Below are positions 48,184-58,085 of a stretch of 61,328 nt of DNA, piece after piece. The translations under genes were made by a program, and so were the position numbers. The DNA is taken from NCBI GenBank assembly GCA_045601345.1, contig JAZRZL010000053.1:1-61328 (forward strand), written 5' to 3'. Positions within the stretch are counted from its first letter, which is position 1; every line of letters starts with the position of its first letter. The notes below the pieces were generated by a model. It was not told the origin of the DNA, did no database searches, and was given only the letters and a program-made list of their open reading frames with translations. The DNA comes from SVMC01 sp045601345 (GTDB taxonomy: Bacteria > Bacillota > Clostridia > Oscillospirales > Oscillospiraceae).

Positions 48184-49608
48184 TTATTTTGCAGCCGATT
48201 TCTTGCCGCCATTCTTGAAGAAGGCTCCAATCAATTCAACCACAAGGAAGAAAATCAGGAAGCCGACGCACTGCTTCCAGCCGTAGCCGTTCCAGATGGC
48301 GTAGGCGAAGAACAAGCAGCAGGCCAGACCCAGAGCGGGGAGAACAAAGCGCTTGAACGGGCTAAGATCCTTGGCCTTGACCATCAGGCCAATCATCATG
48401 GGGATGTACATGACATACAGGCAGATGATGCCGATTTCATCGGGTTCCCATGCCAGCCATTCAAAGTTATGCACAGCGCTGAACATTCCGGGGCCGCCCA
48501 TCCACATCATGACCGTCCATGCATACCAGAAGCCGCCGACCATCATGCCGATCACAGCGGACTTGATGGAGAAGTTGTTCTGCGGGTCAACATCGCCGAA
48601 GAATTCGGGCTTGGGACCCATGCCGCGAACGGACAGGGCATACAGGCCGCGGCAGGAGGACATGATCAGGCCATTCATGGTGCCGAGGCAGGAGATGGTG
48701 ATGAACACATAAACCACAGTGCCGACGACATTGCCGAACAGCTTAGAGAAAGCGATGCGGGGCAGGGATTCGCCAAACGGCCAGGTGCCGGTGATGGTGT
48801 CCACGTCACCGACAACGCTCATGGCAAAGATGTACAGGGCATAGATCACGATGGTGACCAGAGAGCCAATGATGAGGGCGCGGGGAAGGTTCTTCTTTGC
48901 GTCTTTAAGCTCGGCATTGATGGAGGTGGCAAGGATCCAGCCTTCGTAAGCAAAGGCAAAGCCGACAATGGCCTTGAAGAAGCCTGCAGCGTCCACGGCC
49001 ACATATTCCGCAGACTGCACATAATTGAGGACATTAGCGGTAGCGCCGTTGATGAGACCGGCAATGGTGCCCACGATACCCATGAGAAACAGGGGGATGA
49101 GCTTGATGACGGTCATGCCGACCTGCATTTTACCGGCCAGCTTGGGGGAGAGGGTGTTGATGCCGTAGCCCAGCATCATGAAGCCAGCGCCTACGCCAAT
49201 GGCGGTGGGGTTGATCTGACCGGTGGTGAAGTCCACCGCGCTGATGCCGAATAGCTGGAGGAACATCATAGCGGAGAAGAAGGCCAGCATGGCGACCAGA
49301 GCAGGAACATAGATGAAGTTCATGAACCAGCCGACATAGTAGGCATAATTGGGGCCGAGTGCCATTTCCGCGTAGTCAACGACACCGTTGACCTTTTCGT
49401 AGCGAGAGCCGAGGGTTGCGAAGACGAGAGAGCAGATGATGCAGATCAGACCTACAATGCCGACAACGGCAATGCCCTGCCACAGGTTTCCGTTGGTCAG
49501 ATTCAGGACCTTGCCGCCCTTAATAAAGACACCGGAACCGATGACAATACCGATGACCATTGATATGGCAGTCGGCAGGCCATAGCGTTTTTCCATTTTG
49601 TTTTCCAT
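48184..49608 (-). CDS. APC-family amino acid permease
   Basis: A 474-residue permease with about twelve helices. TAISMVIGIVIGSGVFIKGG carries the unwound first helix of APC carriers; FAYEGWILATSINAELKDAKKNLPRA is the conserved helix 6 and loop. It imports or exchanges amino acids. Start 49608 with GGAAA upstream. An imperfect hairpin at 48140-48174 may terminate it. Substrate not readable. Confidence 0.92.
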   Translation of the reverse strand: MENKMEKRYGLPTAISMVIGIVIGSGVFIKGGKVLNLTNGNLWQGIAVVGIVGLICIICSLVFATLGSRYEKVNGVVDYAEMALGPNYAYYVGWFMNFIYVPALVAMLAFFSAMMFLQLFGISAVDFTTGQINPTAIGVGAGFMMLGYGINTLSPKLAGKMQVGMTVIKLIPLFLMGIVGTIAGLINGATANVLNYVQSAEYVAVDAAGFFKAIVGFAFAYEGWILATSINAELKDAKKNLPRALIIGSLVTIVIYALYIFAMSVVGDVDTITGTWPFGESLPRIAFSKLFGNVVGTVVYVFITISCLGTMNGLIMSSCRGLYALSVRGMGPKPEFFGDVDPQNNFSIKSAVIGMMVGGFWYAWTVMMWMGGPGMFSAVHNFEWLAWEPDEIGIICLYVMYIPMMIGLMVKAKDLSPFKRFVLPALGLACCLFFAYAIWNGYGWKQCVGFLIFFLVVELIGAFFKNGGKKSAAK

Positions 49609-49719
49609 GGTTTCCCTTTCCTTTCTTTTTTGGGTTCTGCGGATACAGTGTATCATTTTTTGTAAAAAATGTCAATTCCTGACAGAAAAACATTAGAAAA
49701 TGGACGGATAAACCGAAAA

Positions 49720-50439
49720 TTATTTTTTCTTTTTCTTGCGCGTAAAGTTTACGACAAGGACAACTGCCAACAGCACGGCAATCACCAGCAGGACGGTGGT
49801 AATGATGGTGCTTTCGGTTTTTTCGGAGATGCCGGCACTTTCGGTCTCACCAAGCACGGGTTCGGCATCGGCGGGCGCATCGTCAGAGATTTTCTCGCTT
49901 GCACCAAGGCTGGGTGTAGCATCGGCGCTCTCCTTGGCAGCCTCGACCACGACCGCTTCGCCGTAGCGCTGTGCCAGAGAGGCGGCGTATTCTTCTACCC
50001 GTGCTTCCTCAACATTGACAACCACGCGAAGCTCCTGACCGCTCACGCCAAAGCCGCCCTTTTTGCCCCAACCGACAGAGCAGCTCTTGATGCCATCATC
50101 ATTGGGCATCAGCTCGGTTCGGATATTTTCGCTGATGGCGTGGAGGTCTTGATCGGAAAAGAGACCCGCTTCAAAGGTGATGGTGCTGGGATCATCGAGC
50201 ATGGCGGCAATTTCTGCGGCACGGCTGCCATCGGTGTCGCCAATCAACTGGACGGTCAGGTGATTGGCGGTGCCATCGGTGGAGTAGATGGAGCCGACAT
50301 CATCGGGATAGCCAACCTCGCCCCAATATTCCATCAGTTCCACGGCATTGGCAAAGGATGTTTTCTCTTCTGCATGAACGCAGATGCACAGGGAAGCAAG
50401 CAGAAGCAGAACCAGACAAACAGATATTATTTTTTTCAT
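49720..50439 (-). CDS. secreted, C-terminally membrane-anchored protein (unknown)
   Basis: A 239-residue protein. Signal peptide MKKIISVCLVLLLLASLCIC ending VHAEE, a globular part (25-165: ANAVELMEYWGEVGYPDDVG; LTVQLIGDTDGSRAAEIAAM), an acidic Ser/Ala linker, a helix (about 208-232) and KKKKK. There is no LPxTG-like motif before the helix, so it stays in the membrane. The TPM-domain-like look of the ectodomain is only an impression. It follows ychF by 12 bp. Confidence 0.75.
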   Translation of the reverse strand: MKKIISVCLVLLLLASLCICVHAEEKTSFANAVELMEYWGEVGYPDDVGSIYSTDGTANHLTVQLIGDTDGSRAAEIAAMLDDPSTITFEAGLFSDQDLHAISENIRTELMPNDDGIKSCSVGWGKKGGFGVSGQELRVVVNVEEARVEEYAASLAQRYGEAVVVEAAKESADATPSLGASEKISDDAPADAEPVLGETESAGISEKTESTIITTVLLVIAVLLAVVLVVNFTRKKKKK

Positions 50440-50451
50440 AGCGGGAACTCC

Positions 50452-51549
50452 TTACACATTGAACAGGAAGTTGACCACATCGCCGTCTTTCATCACATAT
50501 TCCTTGCCTTCACTGCGAACCAAACCCTTTGCCTTGGCAGCGGAGAGGCTGCCGCAGGTTTTCAGGTCTTCAAAAGCAATGACCTCTGCACGGATGAAGC
50601 CGCGCTCAAAGTCGGTGTGAATTTTACCGGCAGCTTGCGGTGCCTTGGTTCCCTTTCGGATCGTCCAGGCACGGCATTCATCGCTGCCGCCGGTGAGGAA
50701 GGAGATCAGGCCCAGCAGGGAATAGCTGCACTGAATGAGCTTATCGAGGCCGGAACGATCCATGCCCAGCTCTTCCATAAACATGGCCTTTTCCTCGGGA
50801 TCGTCCAGCTCGGCAATGTCGGCCTCCAGCTTAGCGCTGATGGGGAGCACCTGACTGCCCTCTGCATCGGCCAGCTTCCTGACGGCCTGATAATAGGGGC
50901 TATCTTCATAGCTGCTCACATCATCCTCGGAGACATTGGCAGCGTAAATGGTCTTTTTCAGGGTAAGCAGGTCAGACTGGGCGATGAGCGCCATATCATC
51001 GTCAGAGCAGGAGAAGGTGCGGGCAAGCTTGCCCTGATCCATATGGGCGCGAAGCTCGGTGAGGACATCAATTTCATGATGCACCTTCTTGTCACCGCCC
51101 TTGAGTGCCTTCTGACACTTTTCGATGCGGCGGTCAAGCATCTCGACATCGGCCAGAACCAGCTCCAGATTGATGATTTCGATATCACGGATGGGATCGG
51201 TGCTGCCCTCGACATGGGTGATGTTGGTATCATCAAAGCAGCGCACCACATGGACGATGGCATCGGTATTGCGAATATTGGACAGGAATTTATTGCCCAG
51301 ACCTTCGCCTCGGCTGGCACCCTTGACAAGACCTGCAATGTCTACAAATTCAATGACAGCGGGGGTAAATTTTTTAGGCTGATAGAAATCCCGCAGCCAT
51401 TCCAGGCGCGTATCGGGCACAGTAACCATGCCCACATTGGGGTCGATGGTGCAGAAGGCATAGTTGTCCGCCGGGATTCCGGCGTTGGTGATGGCGTTGA
51501 ACAGAGTGGACTTGCCCACATTGGGAAGACCAACGATACCTAATTTCAT
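50452..51549 (-). CDS. ychF: Obg-like ribosome-binding ATPase YchF
   Basis: About 365 residues. P-loop LGIVGLPNVGKSTLFNAIT, switch region IPADNYAFCTIDPNVGMV, G3 FVDIAGLVKGASRGEGLGNK with a non-standard G4, and a C-terminal TGS domain (GDVVNFLFNV). YchF prefers ATP and binds ribosomes; it tunes stress responses. ATG 51549 follows AAAGGATG. First gene of a two-gene operon with 49720. Confidence 0.96.
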   Translation of the reverse strand: MKLGIVGLPNVGKSTLFNAITNAGIPADNYAFCTIDPNVGMVTVPDTRLEWLRDFYQPKKFTPAVIEFVDIAGLVKGASRGEGLGNKFLSNIRNTDAIVHVVRCFDDTNITHVEGSTDPIRDIEIINLELVLADVEMLDRRIEKCQKALKGGDKKVHHEIDVLTELRAHMDQGKLARTFSCSDDDMALIAQSDLLTLKKTIYAANVSEDDVSSYEDSPYYQAVRKLADAEGSQVLPISAKLEADIAELDDPEEKAMFMEELGMDRSGLDKLIQCSYSLLGLISFLTGGSDECRAWTIRKGTKAPQAAGKIHTDFERGFIRAEVIAFEDLKTCGSLSAAKAKGLVRSEGKEYVMKDGDVVNFLFNV

Positions 51550-51682
51550 AATCAAAACATCCTTTCGATGAGGCTTTCGTCAGATGCTATCATTATATAA
51601 TATGTTTTTTTCAATTTCAACGCATAAGTGCAGAAAATCTTCAATTACTACGCTAGGAAGATAGGCTGATTTGTAATTGCAA

Positions 51683-53023
51683 TTACTTTACTTTCCAGTA
51701 TCCTGTTTTGTTAGAGCCGAACCGTTCTATCAGGTGCTTTGCTTTTAATGATTTCATCGCTCTCGTTATCGTCCTTTGCGATTTTCCGCTTTTTTCCGCA
51801 AGCTCCGGAACCGTAAGATACGGATCATCCCGCAGCCATGAAAGAACGTCGGCATCCAATTCGTTTATCGTGTCATTTATCACGCCATTTATCGCGCCAT
51901 CGTTTGGCATGATATTTCTATCCTGCCTTGAGAACTCAAGGGTAAAGTCAGTTTCCGTGTCGTTGTATCCAACCGTAACGCCCGCATCACCGCAGAGCGT
52001 ATATATCTTTCTAAGCCCTGAGCCAAATGTCTCAACATCTTTGCACAGATATAACGTCTTGGAAATCGTTTCATTCCGCAGGAAGGAGTGAAGGTCGCGC
52101 ACCGCAAAATCCTCGGGGGAGAAATCGTTTGCAAAAGCACCGGGGTTGACAATAGAAATTCGATTGGAGAAAATGTCGATTTCATGCTGGACATTCATAT
52201 CGTAACGCGCATGAGCAAAACTGTTGATAACGGCTTCACGGATGGCATCCATCGGCACCTCCGGCGTTTCCTCACGGTGGATACCGTCTTTTCCAATGGA
52301 CACGCTCCAACGGATATTTCGGACAATATAGTTGATTGCGCGGTCAATCAGCTGAAAAATGTTGCCTTCCTCTCTTACGATGTCGAGGAACGTTGTTTTA
52401 TGGTCAGTTGCAAACACCGCCATTTTCAGTACAATGGGTTTGTTGGCAGAAAACAGATACCTTCCGGCATTAGTTAATCGGTCACCATTGAGCAGTCCCA
52501 GTTTCCTAAGAAGCACGGTTTTATCCTGACCGATATCGGGTAGGCGGCCACATTCGGTAGCGGTGCGGTAAAACTTTTTGAGTGTCTGCGCATCCACATC
52601 CTCCGGCGTTTCGTCCGATGAACGATTCTCCCAGTTTTCCTCATATTCTTTTCCGATCATGATTCTGCGCAGCTCAGCGGGAGATAGCTCACGGTCTTCA
52701 TCGGCGGTGCGAATGTAGTATTTACCAAAGGCCGAATACGGAGCTTCCATTCCGGAGAAAGATACTTTGATTACGGTCGTATCTTCAACCGTAACAGTTT
52801 CCACCGTCGGGAAAATCTGCGGACGGATCGCCTCAAATATTTTTCTTGAAACATCCCTCAGAGTGGAATCGTTGATATGAAACGGATTAGGCGTTCCGTT
52901 GTTTTTTATGCCAAAAAACACGACACCTTTTCCGTGTTTATTCAGTATAGCGGAAATGGATACCATTGCCTCATTCAATTCACCGGTGGTTTTCTTAAAC
53001 TCGGTAAACTCATCTTCATACAT
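51683..53023 (-). CDS. AlbA_2/Schlafen-type ATP-binding transcriptional regulator
   Basis: About 446 residues. The N-terminal AlbA_2 domain (EFTEFKKTTGELNEAMVSIS, GKGVVFFGIKNNGTP) binds nucleic acid. A central region has REAVINSFAHARYDM and GSGLRKIYTLC, a GHKL-like ATP-binding half. A C-terminal winged helix (LTVPELAEKSGKSQRTITRA) ends it. Such genes are common in accessory DNA and often near defence or restriction genes. AGGAGG RBS before ATG 53023. No partner gene is evident. Confidence 0.85.
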   Translation of the reverse strand: MYEDEFTEFKKTTGELNEAMVSISAILNKHGKGVVFFGIKNNGTPNPFHINDSTLRDVSRKIFEAIRPQIFPTVETVTVEDTTVIKVSFSGMEAPYSAFGKYYIRTADEDRELSPAELRRIMIGKEYEENWENRSSDETPEDVDAQTLKKFYRTATECGRLPDIGQDKTVLLRKLGLLNGDRLTNAGRYLFSANKPIVLKMAVFATDHKTTFLDIVREEGNIFQLIDRAINYIVRNIRWSVSIGKDGIHREETPEVPMDAIREAVINSFAHARYDMNVQHEIDIFSNRISIVNPGAFANDFSPEDFAVRDLHSFLRNETISKTLYLCKDVETFGSGLRKIYTLCGDAGVTVGYNDTETDFTLEFSRQDRNIMPNDGAINGVINDTINELDADVLSWLRDDPYLTVPELAEKSGKSQRTITRAMKSLKAKHLIERFGSNKTGYWKVK

Positions 53024-53302
53024 AATCAGCCATCCTCCTGTCTGAATATGGTATATCATATTTGGCGCGATAAATCAATTGTTTGGCATGATAATGGCAC
53101 AATAAATTTACAATGTCATCAAATGCTACGGGCGAATAGCGGAAAAGATGCAAGCAAGATGCGTCAGATGTGATTTAATCAGAGGTTCCTACGGCCTGAC
53201 ACCGATGACACCTAATCTCATTTAAAACCTTGGTAATTTCGTGCAAAACCCTATGCATAAAGGGCAGGGAGAGGACAAATACTTTGGAATGGAGGTGGTA
53301 GG

Positions 53303-53983
53303 ATGCTCATATCGCTGATTCGGTCGGTGCTATTGTATCTTGTGCTGATTCTGGTCATCCGGCTGATGGGCAAACGGCAGATCGGAGAGATGGAGCCATC
53401 GGAATTTGTGGTGACCATGCTGATTGCCGATCTGGCGGCTGTCCCCATGCAGAATAATGCCATTTCCCTGTTTTCCGGCCTGATTCCGATTGGTGCTGTG
53501 CTGGCAATTGAGCTGGTGCTGGCAGCACTGAGCATGAAGCTTCTGGGACTTCGCAAGCTTCTGTGCGGCAAGCCGGTGATTCTGATTGATAACGGCAAGC
53601 TGATACAGGAGAATCTGAAGAAAACCCGAATTAATCTCGATGAGCTGTCTTCCCAGCTTAGGGAGCAGGGGATTCTAGATTTCTCGATGGTAAACTATGC
53701 GATTTTGGAGACCAACGGTAAAATTTCCGTCTTTCCCTTCGCCAAATACCAGCCCGCCAGCGCTATAGACGCGGGGATCAACACCACAGATGCCCCCTTG
53801 CCCTTCACCATCATTAGTGACGGCGTTCTGATGGAGGAAAACCTTTTCCTTTCCGGGAAAGACCGCACCTGGCTGGATGCACTTTTGCGTACAAACAAAT
53901 GCACCCTCTCCCAAGTTCTTCTGCTCACCGCAGATTGCAAGGGGAAGGTCTATTTTTGTAAAAAGGAGGACAAAAATGCGTAA
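53303..53983 (+). CDS. DUF421 (YetF-type) membrane protein
   Basis: A 226-residue protein with three N-terminal helices (about 5-85) and two cytoplasmic YetF repeats: GKPVILIDNGKLIQENLKKT and PFTIISDGVLMEENLFLSGK. The family is common in spore-forming Firmicutes; some members occur with germination or spore genes but biochemistry is unknown. GGAGGTGG RBS. It overlaps the next gene by 8 bp. The 53024-53302 gap shows no feature. Confidence 0.9.
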   Translation: MLISLIRSVLLYLVLILVIRLMGKRQIGEMEPSEFVVTMLIADLAAVPMQNNAISLFSGLIPIGAVLAIELVLAALSMKLLGLRKLLCGKPVILIDNGKLIQENLKKTRINLDELSSQLREQGILDFSMVNYAILETNGKISVFPFAKYQPASAIDAGINTTDAPLPFTIISDGVLMEENLFLSGKDRTWLDALLRTNKCTLSQVLLLTADCKGKVYFCKKEDKNA

Positions 53984-54344
53984 GCTATGGTTAGGTCTGT
54001 CCATTCTGGGGGTACTCCTGATTTTGTGCATCGGAGAGTTGTCCATACTCAATAGGCAGAACTGCCAGATCACCGCCCTTCTGGAGCAGGCTTTCCATGC
54101 GGATATGGAGGAGGCAGAGACGATTTCTCTGCGCGCAAAGCAGTGCTGGGAGAAAAGCGTCAGCTTCATTGACACCGTGATGAGCCACGAGGAGACCGAT
54201 GAGATTCGCAGAGAATTTTCCGATCTTCTGATTTTTGCCCGCGAAAAAAGTCGGGAGGATTATTTGGCAAGCTGTGGCCGCCTTCTGGTCATGATCCAAC
54301 ACCTCACCGAAATGGAGCGCCCCTTGTGGCAGAATATTCTATGA
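53976..54344 (+). CDS. DUF4363-family membrane protein
   Basis: A 122-residue protein. One N-terminal membrane helix (LWLGLSILGVLLILCIGELS), then an extracytoplasmic helical bundle (ITALLEQAFHADMEEAETIS; WEKSVSFIDTVMSHEETDEI). DUF4363 proteins are typical partners of DUF421 proteins, and the genes overlap here, so they likely form one complex. AAGGAGG precedes the ATG. Confidence 0.85.
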   Translation: MRKLWLGLSILGVLLILCIGELSILNRQNCQITALLEQAFHADMEEAETISLRAKQCWEKSVSFIDTVMSHEETDEIRREFSDLLIFAREKSREDYLASCGRLLVMIQHLTEMERPLWQNIL

Positions 54345-54352
54345 AGAACCCG

Positions 54353-54391
54353 GTCTGACGCAGTGGTTTCACAACGTCAGGCCGGATTTTT
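54353..54391 (+). terminator. terminator of the DUF421-DUF4363 operon
   Basis: CCGG-CTGACG / CGTCAG-CCGG stem, then ATTTTTT. Confidence 0.8.
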
Positions 54392-54573
54392 TGTGCCTGA
54401 TTACCATGTTCTCTAGATGCGTTTCCGAAATTACGCATAAAAGTGTGATTACAAAACACGAAAATCTATATAATTGTGTGATTTTTGGGTTGTATTTTTT
54501 GAAGCCTTTGCATATAATAAAAATGTGGTGATAGAACACATAAGCCCCAATAAAAGTGTGATGGAGGAGCGCT

Positions 54574-55923
54574 ATGGAACGATTTGTTTTAAAGAATCTG
54601 CTTGACTGGAAGAAGTCTCCCTACCGCAAGCCTCTGATTTTAAAGGGTGTACGTCAGGTAGGCAAGACCTGGGTTCTAAAAGACTTCGGAAAACGTTATT
54701 ATGAAAATACAGCTTATTTTAACTTTGATGAAAATGAGGAATATCGGCAGTTCTTCGAGACCACCAAGGACGTGGATCGTATTTTGCAAAATCTGATGCT
54801 GGCCAGCGGTCAGGGGATTGTGCCGGAAAAGACCTTTATCATCTTTGACGAGGTGCAGGATTGCCCTAAGGTCATCAACTCTATGAAGTACTTCTGCGAA
54901 AATGCGCCGCAATATCATATTGCCTGCGCCGGTTCTCTGCTTGGCATTGCTCTGGCAAAGCCAGCTTCTTTTCCGGTGGGTAAGGTGAACTTTATGCAGA
55001 TTGAGCCTATGAGCTTTGAGGAATTTCTGCTTGCCAATGGCGATGCGCACCTGCTGACATTTTTGGAGCGCTGGGACACCCTTGCGCCGATTCCCAATGC
55101 TTTCTTTAATCCGCTGTATGAAAAGCTCAAGATGTACTATGTCACCGGCGGTATGCCGGAATCTGTGCTGATGTGGACGCAGGCGCGTGATACTTCTGCG
55201 ATGCAGGAGGCCTTGTCCGACATCCTCGGAGCCTATGAGCGTGATTTTGCAAAGCATCCCGGTGTCAGTGAGTTTCCAAAGATTTCAAGAATCTGGCATT
55301 CCATTCCTTCTCAGTTGGCAAGAGAAAACAAGAAGTTTATCTACAAGGCTGTCAAAGAAGGAGCCAGAGCCAGAGAGTACGAAGATGCCCTGCAATGGTT
55401 GGTCGATGCCAGACTGGTGTACAAGATCTATCGTAGTACCGCGCCCGGTCTGCCTGTGGCTGCTTACGATGACCTCTCCGCATTCAAGCTTTATCTGGCG
55501 GATGTAGGTCTGCTTCGGCGTCTTTCCCTGCTGGCACCGACAGCCTTCGGAGAAGGCAACCGCCTGTTCACAGAGTTTAAGGGCGCACTGACCGAGAACT
55601 TCGTACTGCAAACCTTGCTCCCGCAGTTTGAAGTGGTTCCCCGTTACTGGAGCCGGAACAATCCACCGTATGAGGTAAATTTCCTGATACAGCGAGAAAA
55701 TGACATTTTCCCCATTGAGGTCAAATCTGAATCGAATACATCAAGTAAGAGCCTCAAAAAATTTAAGGAGTTGTTCCCGGATAAGGTAAAGCTGCGTATT
55801 CGCTTCTCTCTGGACAATCTAAAGCTGGATGATGATGATGTCCTAAATATCCCCCTGTTCATGGCAGGTCAGACAGATCGGTTGATCGCTCTGGCATTGG
55901 AAGAACAGACGGATTCCCGCTGA
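54574..55923 (+). CDS. AAA_14 / DUF4143 ATPase
   Basis: A 449-residue protein. P-loop LKGVRQVGKTWVLKDFGKRY, Walker B TFIIFDEVQDCPKVINSMKY, sensor YHIACAGSLLGIAL, and a C-terminal DUF4143 region with YEVNFLIQRENDIFPIEVKS that resembles a nuclease-like fold. These ATPases are very common in gut anaerobes; function unknown, possibly mobile-element or defence related. GGAGGAG RBS. A short palindromic-looking AT-rich promoter region precedes it. Confidence 0.88.
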   Translation: MERFVLKNLLDWKKSPYRKPLILKGVRQVGKTWVLKDFGKRYYENTAYFNFDENEEYRQFFETTKDVDRILQNLMLASGQGIVPEKTFIIFDEVQDCPKVINSMKYFCENAPQYHIACAGSLLGIALAKPASFPVGKVNFMQIEPMSFEEFLLANGDAHLLTFLERWDTLAPIPNAFFNPLYEKLKMYYVTGGMPESVLMWTQARDTSAMQEALSDILGAYERDFAKHPGVSEFPKISRIWHSIPSQLARENKKFIYKAVKEGARAREYEDALQWLVDARLVYKIYRSTAPGLPVAAYDDLSAFKLYLADVGLLRRLSLLAPTAFGEGNRLFTEFKGALTENFVLQTLLPQFEVVPRYWSRNNPPYEVNFLIQRENDIFPIEVKSESNTSSKSLKKFKELFPDKVKLRIRFSLDNLKLDDDDVLNIPLFMAGQTDRLIALALEEQTDSR

Positions 55924-56038
55924 TACTTCTTACATCATAAACGCACCGAAGGATGCTGTCTTCTCTATTTCGCATTTTTTGATTTTCATGGATTTTGCAA
56001 AATAGAATCCCAACTGCGAAACTGAAGCATGATAAAAT

Positions 56039-56135
56039 CCCCTGAAAATGCTTTTTGCGACATTTTCAGGGGTAAATCTGTTAACGATCTCGGCCTCGGC
56101 AGGATTTTTCTGCATAGTATTTGCATTGCCCGCAG
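56039..56135 (+). repeat. 97-bp direct repeat, left copy (feo operon end)
   Basis: Identical to 58393-58489. It contains the feo terminator (CCCCTGAAAATG / CATTTTCAGGGG) and the last codons of the Cys-rich feo gene, read on the minus strand. It is a displaced copy left of the darTG genes. Just outside the repeat some weaker similarity continues. Confidence 0.9.
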
Positions 56136-56165
56136 GCACCGCCACATGGAATAGCAGCCGTTGAA

Positions 56166-57200
56166 TTATTTTATTACTTCTACAAAATCAAGTGGCTGCC
56201 TGTAGTAGCACACCATTTTATCGTCAAAAAATATCTGCACCCCAATTTCTCTGGCATTTTGAATCATCGGCATATTTTTGATCATAATTGGCGAAGGGTG
56301 AGAATAATCTATCTGCGTTGTGAAAGCCTCCTGATACACCGTACTTCTCGTATTGCTCCAAATACACACTATTTTCACATGGATTGGCCGTAAAAAATCG
56401 AGATTCTGCTTGTGCATCATGCTGTTCATGTAATAGCTTTTCTGGCTGCTATCTCCAAACGTAATGCTCAGGCTGTTGTTATGGAATGCGCAGTTCTCTA
56501 CACACAGACCATTATTTTGAAATGTGTCCTTTTTGTATACTTTTATCTTACGCTTATTCTTTTCATAAGCCAATCGATTCTGTTTCCTCATTAAGTTCAG
56601 GAGGGTAATCTGATCCTGCGTACTACGGCAGAGTATTGTTTTTAGGTAGTTGTCAATGGGAAGTGGCCCGCTATGAACAATTTCAGCCTGACGGTACGCC
56701 TTATTCTGCTCAAAATTAGCTACACCGTTGCTATAGATCGCATCAAAATTCAGCTTACTGAACGCTTCTACGCCAGAGCACAAAGCGGTACCATTTCCAG
56801 CCATGGAGATTTCAGAAAACTGGGTATTTCGCAAAGATAAGATACCCTCTAAATCAAACAGGAAGAATATCGGAACCGGGATATTTGCCATTTCGTCACC
56901 GTCATATCGAATCGAAGGGTGCTTATATCCTTCGTTATAGTACTGCGTGGGTGTCAGAGGGCGAAAATAAAAGCGAACAAAGGAAACCGCACCCGAGCTT
57001 GTCATATCAATTACCTGCCGACTGGCATTATCGTTTCGCATAATATGCAGCCGTTTTGCGTCTGTTCTGCTAAAGAGGGTGCCTGTGTTTAAAATACTCA
57101 CAGCGTTTGTTACATCGGTATAATGAAACGCGAACCTCGGCCACCATGATACGGCACTATGGTTTTTGCAATTATCCAGTATAATATCCCGATATTCCAT
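56166..57200 (-). CDS. darT: DarT-family DNA ADP-ribosyltransferase toxin (with extended C-terminus)
   Basis: About 344 residues, while typical DarT is about 210. The N-terminal half fits DarT (former DUF4433): FAFHYTDVTNAVSILNTGTL (NAD site), VSFVRFYFRPLTPTQYYNEG, and AYRQAEIVHSGPLPIDN with the likely catalytic Glu. It modifies thymidine in single-stranded DNA and blocks replication. The C-terminal about 130 residues (CVENCAFHNNSLSITFGDSS onward) match nothing I know. ATG 57200 shares a base with the antitoxin stop. AT-rich. Confidence 0.85.
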   Translation of the reverse strand: MEYRDIILDNCKNHSAVSWWPRFAFHYTDVTNAVSILNTGTLFSRTDAKRLHIMRNDNASRQVIDMTSSGAVSFVRFYFRPLTPTQYYNEGYKHPSIRYDGDEMANIPVPIFFLFDLEGILSLRNTQFSEISMAGNGTALCSGVEAFSKLNFDAIYSNGVANFEQNKAYRQAEIVHSGPLPIDNYLKTILCRSTQDQITLLNLMRKQNRLAYEKNKRKIKVYKKDTFQNNGLCVENCAFHNNSLSITFGDSSQKSYYMNSMMHKQNLDFLRPIHVKIVCIWSNTRSTVYQEAFTTQIDYSHPSPIMIKNMPMIQNAREIGVQIFFDDKMVCYYRQPLDFVEVIK

Positions 57201-58075
57201 CACTGCGCCTCCATAAATCCCATAACACGGCCAAGTCCGGAATTTATCTGATAACCATCCACCATACGTTCCTTGCTAGGATCATACAATTTTATCTTAG
57301 AGAGGTATCCCAGATGATGCAGAAGCGCATACACATACTTATGGTCATCCGGAGTATTCTCTATTGAGAAAACACAATTGCTACGCACCTGATCCCAAAC
57401 CGTATACAGCTGATCTTCGCTTACTATGATTTCGTTGTTATTTCTGCAATTTTTAATCCGTAAATCCCCGCGCATAGTCATTTCGTATGGCGTATCTTCA
57501 ATATTATAAACATATGGAAGCATCGCGGATAAATCAGACAAATCATCTTTCATTCCAAAAAAGGACATATCTTTTGCATTTGCGCGAAGCCACGCTATTG
57601 TTTTGGTTTGTGCCTTATGCTCGGGAATTGCCTCGGCAATATTGCCAAGATAAATATAAACATCAATTGGCAGCTTTTTCAGATAATGCTCCATTAAAGG
57701 GCGAACATCGTTCCAATCCAGTTCTCCGTTTCCGCACCCCAATTTGGGAAAGGCGATGGACGTTATATTTTTATCTGCGTAAGATGAAACAAATTTCATC
57801 AATCCCTTTTCGATATAATCCAGTCTGGAAGGATTTCTCCAGTTTTCCTTTGTCGGGAATAGCAGCAGCCAATGATCCGGCTCATAAAATAGCATCAGCT
57901 TGCCAATGGTAAGTAGTTTTTTCTCGCAAGCAATTCTGTATCTATCAAACATTTGCGGATATCTCTGCTTAAAAGAGAGTGCTAAGCCCTTTCCCATTAC
58001 ACCAACGGTATTTACTGTATTCACGATTACCTGTGCAGGGCTTTCAAAAATATCTCCCTGAATATACGCTATCAT
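57200..58075 (-). CDS. darG: DarG-family macrodomain antitoxin
   Basis: A 291-residue protein. The N-terminal macrodomain (about 1-150) has YIQGDIFESPAQVIVNTVNT, GVMGKGLALSFKQRYPQM and SIAFPKLGCGNGELDWNDV, the ADP-ribose pocket. It removes ADP-ribose from DNA and so reverses DarT. The C-terminal part (about 160-291) would bind and block the toxin. ATG 58075 lies 10 bp after the HTH gene. Antitoxin before toxin, coupled at TGATG. Confidence 0.9.
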   Translation of the reverse strand: MIAYIQGDIFESPAQVIVNTVNTVGVMGKGLALSFKQRYPQMFDRYRIACEKKLLTIGKLMLFYEPDHWLLLFPTKENWRNPSRLDYIEKGLMKFVSSYADKNITSIAFPKLGCGNGELDWNDVRPLMEHYLKKLPIDVYIYLGNIAEAIPEHKAQTKTIAWLRANAKDMSFFGMKDDLSDLSAMLPYVYNIEDTPYEMTMRGDLRIKNCRNNNEIIVSEDQLYTVWDQVRSNCVFSIENTPDDHKYVYALLHHLGYLSKIKLYDPSKERMVDGYQINSGLGRVMGFMEAQ

Positions 58076-58085
58076 GTTTCTCACC

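Noticed and set aside
48088..49254. Long plus-strand frame opposite the APC permease gene.
   Set aside because: Antisense shadow of a strongly biased gene; no recognisable domain.
49669..51543. A 624-codon frame opposite ychF and its neighbour.
   Set aside because: It runs across two real minus-strand genes and their gap, so it is chance openness caused by codon bias.
55930..56145. A 71-codon minus-strand frame left of darT.
   Set aside because: It reads through the duplicated feo end and terminator hairpin in another frame; the part outside might be an old gene fragment, but there is no RBS or known family.
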